This document shows, piece after piece, positions 57,647-64,000 of a stretch of DNA of 64,000 bases. Within the stretch, counting starts at the first letter, position 1, and every line of letters begins with the position of its first letter. The translations under genes and the position numbers were made by a program. The DNA is from Dryococelus australis (lineage: Eukaryota; Arthropoda; Insecta; Phasmatodea; Phasmatidae). The notes below the pieces were generated by a model. That model was given only the letters and a program-made list of their open reading frames with translations. It was not told the DNA's origin and searched no databases. The DNA lies in assembly GCA_029891345.1 (NCBI GenBank), contig CM056994.1, forward strand, positions 226,354,991 through 226,418,990. The letters are read 5' to 3'.

Positions 57647-59839
57647 GCAACTACTGGTTCACATCTAGTGGAGTAACACCAAGACTTTATAACAGATTTA
57701 TGCAAATAAATGAACTTTATGTAATTAAACAGAAATGTAAATCACAACGTTAACAATGTTACCCTAAGTCCTTTCAGTTGGAATACAGGTTTGGAGAACT
57801 TTCGTCTCAAACAGAAAATTTCTGTTTGTAATAAATATTTCTTAAACTTCTTCATAATATTATTTTATTTTTTTGTTTAAAATATTTAGACTTACTGTTT
57901 GCTTAACAGACATTTATTTTCACATCTTCATTTACCGTACTGACACACATGACTTAGATATTCCTGCCATATTTATATTTAGTATTGTTAACCAATACAA
58001 CAGTCGTTAATCTTTTATTCTAGCACAAGGACATACTGGAGAACTTAAAACGTAGTTCTAGTTTATCTGACGAGGTTTATTGGTGCATCTGCCTGAACTC
58101 AAATGATGCTGCTAATCAAACCTAATATCCTGTGTTACATGGCCTGCTTTAATGACAGGGTTCCAGCATTAAACTAACTTTAACTTAAGAATTTTTATAG
58201 ATTCGGGCTCGTGAGCGGTGGCACATGTGCTGTTTTAGGTGTGCTTATCTACGTAAACCATAATGGCTGCGGTGTTTCGTTGTTTGTTGCTGAAACACAC
58301 CGACGAATTCATGTGGCATGAAAATTATTGCAGCGGACCAGATAATGCATTCCAGTGCATTGTCCATTGCATGAAAGTACACAATTTCCATTAAGGTAAG
58401 CAGTTCCTGAAATCATTTGTTAATTTTTCAGGAAAATAAAATTTTGCATCTTTCATCTCATATTGTTGTGTCTATATTATATTGTTGACATGTTTTTACT
58501 AGCTGACAGTATCTAATGGCAGGAGGCGACATACAGTATCACACATTGTTTACTTTCATAATGCAACTGTAGAAACTGATGGAGTGTTTATGCTTTATGG
58601 AGTAGTATTAAAAATTAATTTAAAAGGTTGGTGCATTTTGTCTCGGAAGTGAATTATAGTACCTACATAATGTGTTCAGTAAGTACGAACTAGTTTTTAT
58701 TGCAAAGAGAAATAGACTGTTTAATGGAAGTTCTCCAAACCCAAAAGATAAGCTGTCGGTTTATTGTGAAAAGCTTGAAGCATTTATAAGTGGGGTGATT
58801 ATTAAGAATCATGTCTTTTTTGAAGCTAAAGTCTGAGATGTTTAAAAACTAAATTTGGCAAGGACATAAAAAACCATAAATAAATCATAGAGGTAATAGA
58901 AATCTGTGTCACTCGGCTTCATGGAGCATGAGCAGAGGAGCTGTGGAGGATGCATCCACTTGCTTGCTACATATACAAGCTCACATTGCTTGGGCTCGAA
59001 GAAGCAGGTGTCACAAATTTGCATGTTATTCTCTGGAGTTAGGGGCCTAGCTTATAGTTGGTGTTCATAGTGTTTTTACTTCGGTTTATGACATATAAAT
59101 TAGTTACTGTCATATATTTTTATCCCACAATTAGGCCTATTTTCATCATCACCCTCCCCACTGTTTACGTCTACTATGCAAATCAAAAACAGAACTTCAC
59201 CTGTGTGGATTTGGATCAGTATCTACTGTAGATCCTACAAATTCAATTTTTTCTTATAATTTGTGGAAGTCATTAAAGTGAGCAATTGCCTATTTTTGCA
59301 TTTTTCAGCATTTTCCATTTTTTTTCCCAAAAATATTATGATCTTGACAGTGCTCCGCACAGTGAATTTCTGTAGAACTTAACGTTCCATCGACAGCAAG
59401 GCCTTTAAGGTGCCCACTTGCCTGGAGCGGTTTTTCGTGTTTGAGGCAGAGTAATAAGGATGACATTGCCACTCTCATCAAGTGCGCCATCGCTGATATA
59501 CGGAAGGCTCTGAACTGGTATGCAGTGTTCTCATGCTGCATATACCTATGGGACTTTCAGTGGTTACAATTATCATTTTATTAGTGGAATGCCTGTATTG
59601 AGGTTAAGTGCATGGCCCTCAAGTACTTTCGTATGTAACTACTAATACAAATATTTTTAAATACAGCACTCTGAAAATGTTTTTAGCCATCTTGGAATGC
59701 ACCAAAATGGTGATTCCAATGTGCTTGATGTCTTGAAAGTATTTGATATGGCATGGCTTGAAGTGTGTGTGTTCCTTTCGTAGATTAGCACATTGGGGCA
59801 CGTTTCATAGTTTAATATTAAAAAAACAGGATTTCAAAC
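57647..59839 (+). other. MRG15 intron 2, first part
   Basis: AT-rich intronic sequence. One weak exon candidate: ATGGCTGCGGTG at 58,262 opens 44 codons to TAA (58,391-58,393), immediately followed by a donor-like AAGGTAAGC. This may be a nested first exon or chance. Frames at 58,842-59,024 and 59,305-59,541 on the minus strand are GC-richer but show no domain. Confidence 0.5.
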
Positions 59840-60045
59840 ACACTGCAACAGGTTTCAGGCACCAGGCAGGCAGGCCTATTAAGAGATTATAGTGTGTTGC
59901 TCATAGGAACAGGAATGCCTTTCACTGGGAGTGATATAGGGAAACTATGGAAAACCTATATCTGGATGGCTGGACTGGGAATCAAATCTATGTCTACTGA
60001 ATGTGAGTAGCTGCTTACCACTGCATCATTCTGTTCACTCCTACA
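59840..60045 (-). mobile_element. tRNA-derived SINE, second copy
   Basis: On the minus strand: TGATGCAGTGGTAAGCAG (A-box region), then GATTTGATTCCCAGTC (B box), CAGCCATCCAGAT and GGTTTTCCATAGTTTCC. The order and wording match the SINE at 29,282-29,463. It lies within the MRG15 intron in antisense orientation. More diverged than the other copy; ends not exact. Confidence 0.6.
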
Positions 60046-62849
60046 GTGAATTTTTATTTGGAAGTAGATTTTTTGAAATTCATTATAGTAAATTAGATAG
60101 TGGTAAAAACGTACATAGTAGTAGGAAGGGTTGTACTTGTGATAATCAGGAAAATTGCAGGTTTGCAGGGGTTGAAAACCTAAAATAAAAGTAACATTAA
60201 GCCTAATGAAAATGCTTAAGAAAGCATAATATATCTACCTAAGGGAATAAGAATAACAAATTTTAATAAATTAAATATATCAAAAATTGCTTGATGCCTG
60301 CAGAAGTTGAGAGAGAGAACACAGGGACCAAGTCATTCCAAACTACTTATTAAAACATTACAAAACCACTTCATCATAAGAACCAACTGCATAAATAATA
60401 AACATAACAAAAAACTGCAAACCTGCCTTAGAACCTGCGATACGTCATAAAATTATTATTAAAAAATATTTATTATTTATGTTAAAAATTGATATATGTA
60501 ATACAACAAATTATGGTTTTATGTTATAGGAAGTGTGTGAATGAACCATTTTTAGTTGGTGGCTCCTCTAGTGGAGACGGTGGTAGAAACTGAATGGGGG
60601 AGAATGGCAAGCAGGCAAATTACAGAGACTGGTACAATGATCTTGCTGGGGGAAACTTTTACTGTAATTCCGAAGTGTTTCTGAAAATATAATTTTCGTC
60701 TAACGTCCGAAAGTTTGCTTTAAAGAAAAGTCGAAGTTTAAATCAGAGTAAACACACATTGGACGATAAAGAAATGTTACGGCGTGAAATGCATGGCAAG
60801 TACTTGAGAGAAAAGTGTGTTAACAAGCTCATTTAAAATGTCAAAATTCAGAAAATTAAAGGGTTTTTACACTACTTTGCACCATATCAAGTAAACGAGG
60901 TTTTAATACGACACTTCGTAAAATTTGTTAATTTATTTTAAATTCTCAGTACGAATGTTGCATTATTTAACTATTACGTTGGACTACTCTCGAATACTGA
61001 ACATATCACTTACTTGCGGCATTCGACTTTAGTCGAATATGATAATTTCCTAAGATTGCGATGTGTCTAGCATGGAATTGTTTATTAACAAGTGCACATC
61101 TAATAACCTGTAAATACAAGTCTGCACATGTATATTCTTTGTAAATAGTTTGTGTTGGAAATAAATTAATAATAATATTATTTGTATGTAAATTTTTTTT
61201 TGCATTTTTTAACACTTTCAGTAAAAATTATGAAAATTTGTATCGCAACAAAACAGTTAAAGTGAAAATTATATGGTAAAACTGTCACTCTTAAGCATAT
61301 TTATATATTTTAAATTTAATTGTAGATCGGCTTAAAATGGAACATTGTAACAGGCAACTGTGTATGCAAAGCAGGTCAGTCATTGTGGTGCAGATATATT
61401 GCTGTACTGTGTTTCTTTATTAATTGCGAGAGGGACACTTCCCAGGAACCATAGTACAACAATGGAACTGTCCGGTATTAATTTAGTGCTGACTCCATCA
61501 AATTACATTCACATGCTACCTGCAGAGATGCAACAATGCTTATGCTAATGTGAAAATAACACAATAGAAATAATGTAGAAATTCTGTTGAGGCAAAGTCA
61601 GAATTTGTGTTTTGCAATGTTTGAGCTGATAAAATAATGCAAACATGAACCCATGTTTTTTCTTCTATGGTATCTGCTTTACTGCTGAAAACTAAGCTTT
61701 CTTGTAAAATTTGATGCTTGTCAGTAGAAAATTTTAACAATTTAATAACACACCAACCAATACCAGAAATATTTTTTTGCGGAAACCGTCCCTGCCCAGA
61801 AACATCCACATTCCCATAGCTGTCCCTCTTGCAGCACAAGTAGGGTGTACTACCGTACTCACTACCTTATTGGGTGCCATGTAAAATACTTTTCAGTCCA
61901 TCCAGCTAAGTTTACTAATCAATATTAATTTACTTATTTTATTTTAACATGATCTCACATTGAGTGAATTCTGAGAGATATGAAACTTGTCAGAATATTA
62001 TACATACAGTAGGGTCTATATTGTAATGTTGCAGGATGTGCCTGCCTAACTCAGTCGGATCTGAAAGTTGAGACAAGTTTATAAAGGCGCTAAAATAAAA
62101 TAAATCAGATAAATTATTGGAGATATAGTTCAACTGAGTTTTATTATAGACCTAAGTTACTATGCAGTGGCACAAAAAATATGAAGTTCACTTGCAGCGG
62201 TGGCACAAGAAAATACTTCCACAACACACAAGCAGGAACAATATAAGAATCACAGTATTGATTATTCTTCTGTCGAAAACACTCGCATCATGAGAATATT
62301 TCAGAAGATGGAAAAGAAAACAAATTCTGTCCCAGTTCCCTGAATGTATGAGTCCTCACCAGCAGAAAGAATGTAGTAGTTTTTAGGTTAGTCCAAAATA
62401 CAATGAAAAAGAAAGAAATGTTGCAGGCACTGCCGGTGTTGTACATTCGCTACTCGCATGTACTCTTCAAGCGTCCATCATCATATGCTCTGTAACTGTA
62501 CTGTAACTCTCCTATGATTGTCGCATGATGGAGAGGCCATGCCTACTATAAGTATCTTCTGACAGCTTTATTGCACCACTAAAAACTGCTCAGTCGGGGT
62601 GTCACATGATGCGGTCATATAAAAAAATAGCACAAACACCCTTTGCAACATGGTGGGTATGTAGCTCATCACGTTGCCACAGTGCGAATCTCGTCGTCAT
62701 TCTTATATTTCATCACATTACGTCGGCTATGTGTCTTTAGCTTACTTATAAAATAAAAAGGTGTAACATAACCATACGATGATCATTGCTACCATCTAAC
62801 AACTTTAAATGAAAGTATAAACTCTGAAAATGACAGCTTGTACTGCAAT
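60046..62849 (+). other. MRG15 intron 2, further part
   Basis: No feature firmly supported. A piece at 60,536-60,610 after TTATAG reads KCVNEPFLVGGSSSGDGG and then stops; unexplained. An open 99-codon minus frame at 61,540-61,839 (DSYGNVDVSGQGRFPQ...) has plausible composition but no known domain. The region may still hold host sequence or old elements. Confidence 0.45.
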
Positions 62850-64000
62850 ATACAGAATGAATCACCTAAGCTGTTGACCTCAAATATCTTCCGAACTTTT
62901 GAAGGTATTGCTATTCTGCTTTCAGCCAATTAATTGCTACAAAGTCCTCATAAAATTAGGTACCACGTCTTTTCATAGCATTATTAATTACCAAGATATT
63001 GATTTCAACTTTGCTTTGTCAAATTGAACTATAGTGATTTCTGCCCGCTAGCATCACAGGACTGAAAGAGAGGAATTCAACTGCATATCACTCTTCGAAA
63101 TCTGACCATTAAATCCAGAGAAACACAATACATAAAAGTTAGAATTTCTGTTTTGTATGCATTAGGCAGGGTGATGCAAATGGCAGAAATTTGTGTTACA
63201 AGGGACTGTTGCATCGTACCACATGTACACTCATGTAACTCGTAAGAGTATGTTGGGTCACCGAAGCACTGGTATAAAGGGGTAGAGGGAATGTGCAGCA
63301 ATGCAGCTTCGTATTCTATATGTGTAGCACTAGTGTATCCAGTGCTGTCTAGGGTGACGACAATGTCTTTCACAGACAAAGAGAAACGATAGGCTACTTC
63401 TTTACTGAGAATGCAGGAGGAATGCTACATGAACTGTGGAGTTTATACACACAAAATTATCCTCATAGGCACTGTCCATCAGATATGACAATCTTGAGAG
63501 AATTTGCAGAAAATTGTTATTGCAAGGGCACTGGAATGCTACAGAGAGGGGATGGGGCATGCCTGTAATGAGTGTAGTGAATGAAGTAGACTATCTATCT
63601 GGCAGCTGTTGCTCACAACCCGCATGTTAGCTGAAGAGAAATTGCGGGTGCCTCTGGGATAAATCAGTCTAGCATTATTCACATTGTGCATAGAGAAACA
63701 GGATACATCCCTATCATGCATCATTTCATCAGCAGCTTGACCAACACAATTACCGAAGATGCATGGAATTCTTACGATCAATTTTGATGCAGTCTCAGGA
63801 CAGTAGATACTTTCTGCAACAAATTTTCTTTACCAATGAAGTAACGTTCATCAATCATAGAAATGTGGATCTACGAAATATGCATTTTGGGCAGCTAACA
63901 ATCCACTCTGTGAGAGGCAGGAATGTTGAAAGTATGCCTGCCCGAAAACCCCCACATTCCCAGGGATGCCCTGTTAGATTGACATAGGTAAGGAATGGGG
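62850..64000 (+). mobile_element. mariner-type transposon (DUF4817/DDE family), cut by window end
   Basis: The left end looks like TACAGAATGAATCACCTAA at about 62,853, preceded by TA, like the TACAGGGTGATTC ends of this arthropod family. Coding pieces: YTQNYPHRHCPSDMTILREF (about 63,450-63,515), the DUF4817-type N-terminal block; AAVAHNPHVS.REIAGASGINQSSI..I(V)HRE (63,600-63,690), helix-turn-helix; then LLQQIFFTNEVTFINHRNVDLRNM (63,810-63,885), where the first catalytic aspartate of the family's FTDEATF block is asparagine. Stops and frame changes separate the pieces, so it is inactive. The DDE end lies beyond 64,000. Confidence 0.75.

Noticed and set aside
61540-61839. A 99-codon minus-strand gene
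   Set aside because: The wording looks protein-like but no family is recognised and no exon signals support it; left as unexplained intron sequence.

Overview
This is eukaryotic DNA, most likely from an insect, AT-rich and dominated by transposable elements. Two coding exons of a host gene, the chromodomain protein MRG15 (MORF4L1 family), can be read near 57.1-57.6 kb on the + strand, with proper splice sites. A tRNA-derived SINE that I associate, from memory only, with polyneopteran insects occurs at least twice. I see no bacterial genes, no CRISPR array and no intact tRNA or rRNA gene.

Layout. 1-1.6 kb: nothing recognised. 1.6-8.8 kb (minus): an old env-bearing Gypsy-class retroelement with gag, pol and an F-type envelope. 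8.8-12.3 kb: no gene recognised. 12.27-16.28 kb (+): a second Gypsy-class element with two 195-bp LTRs. 16.3-24.5 kb: mostly AT-rich spacer with a foldback element, two short tandem repeats, a SINE-like piece and a probable 880-bp solo LTR. 24.5-28.7 kb: two or three decayed Tc1-type DNA transposons. 29.3-29.66 kb: a SINE, then a 195-bp stray copy of a Polinton packaging-ATPase gene. 29.66-47.95 kb: a Polinton (Maverick) with about 400-bp terminal inverted repeats. Its integrase gene was split by a 4.9-kb hAT transposon (37,300-42,180), which itself carries a partial Copia element. 48-51 kb: unrecognised. 51-52.4 kb: a 5'-truncated LINE. 52.4-57 kb: spacer with a promoter-like segment. 57.07 kb onward: MRG15 exons 1 and 2 and the start of a long intron holding another SINE. 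62.85-64 kb: a mariner-type transposon that runs off the window.

The Polinton is the most informative part. It has the expected module (integrase, packaging ATPase, adenain-type protease, double-jelly-roll capsid protein, N-terminal part of the protein-primed DNA polymerase), but it also carries unusual passengers. These are a matrix metalloproteinase with cysteine switch, catalytic zinc site and hemopexin-like tail; a BRO-family gene; a protein with repeats like those of phage tail fibres; and a minor-capsid-like protein ending in a phospholipase-A2-like domain of the parvovirus VP1 kind. All of these are fossils: the element is broken throughout, although a few small reading frames are still open.

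Limits: all identities are by eye and all family calls rest on motifs, without database searches.
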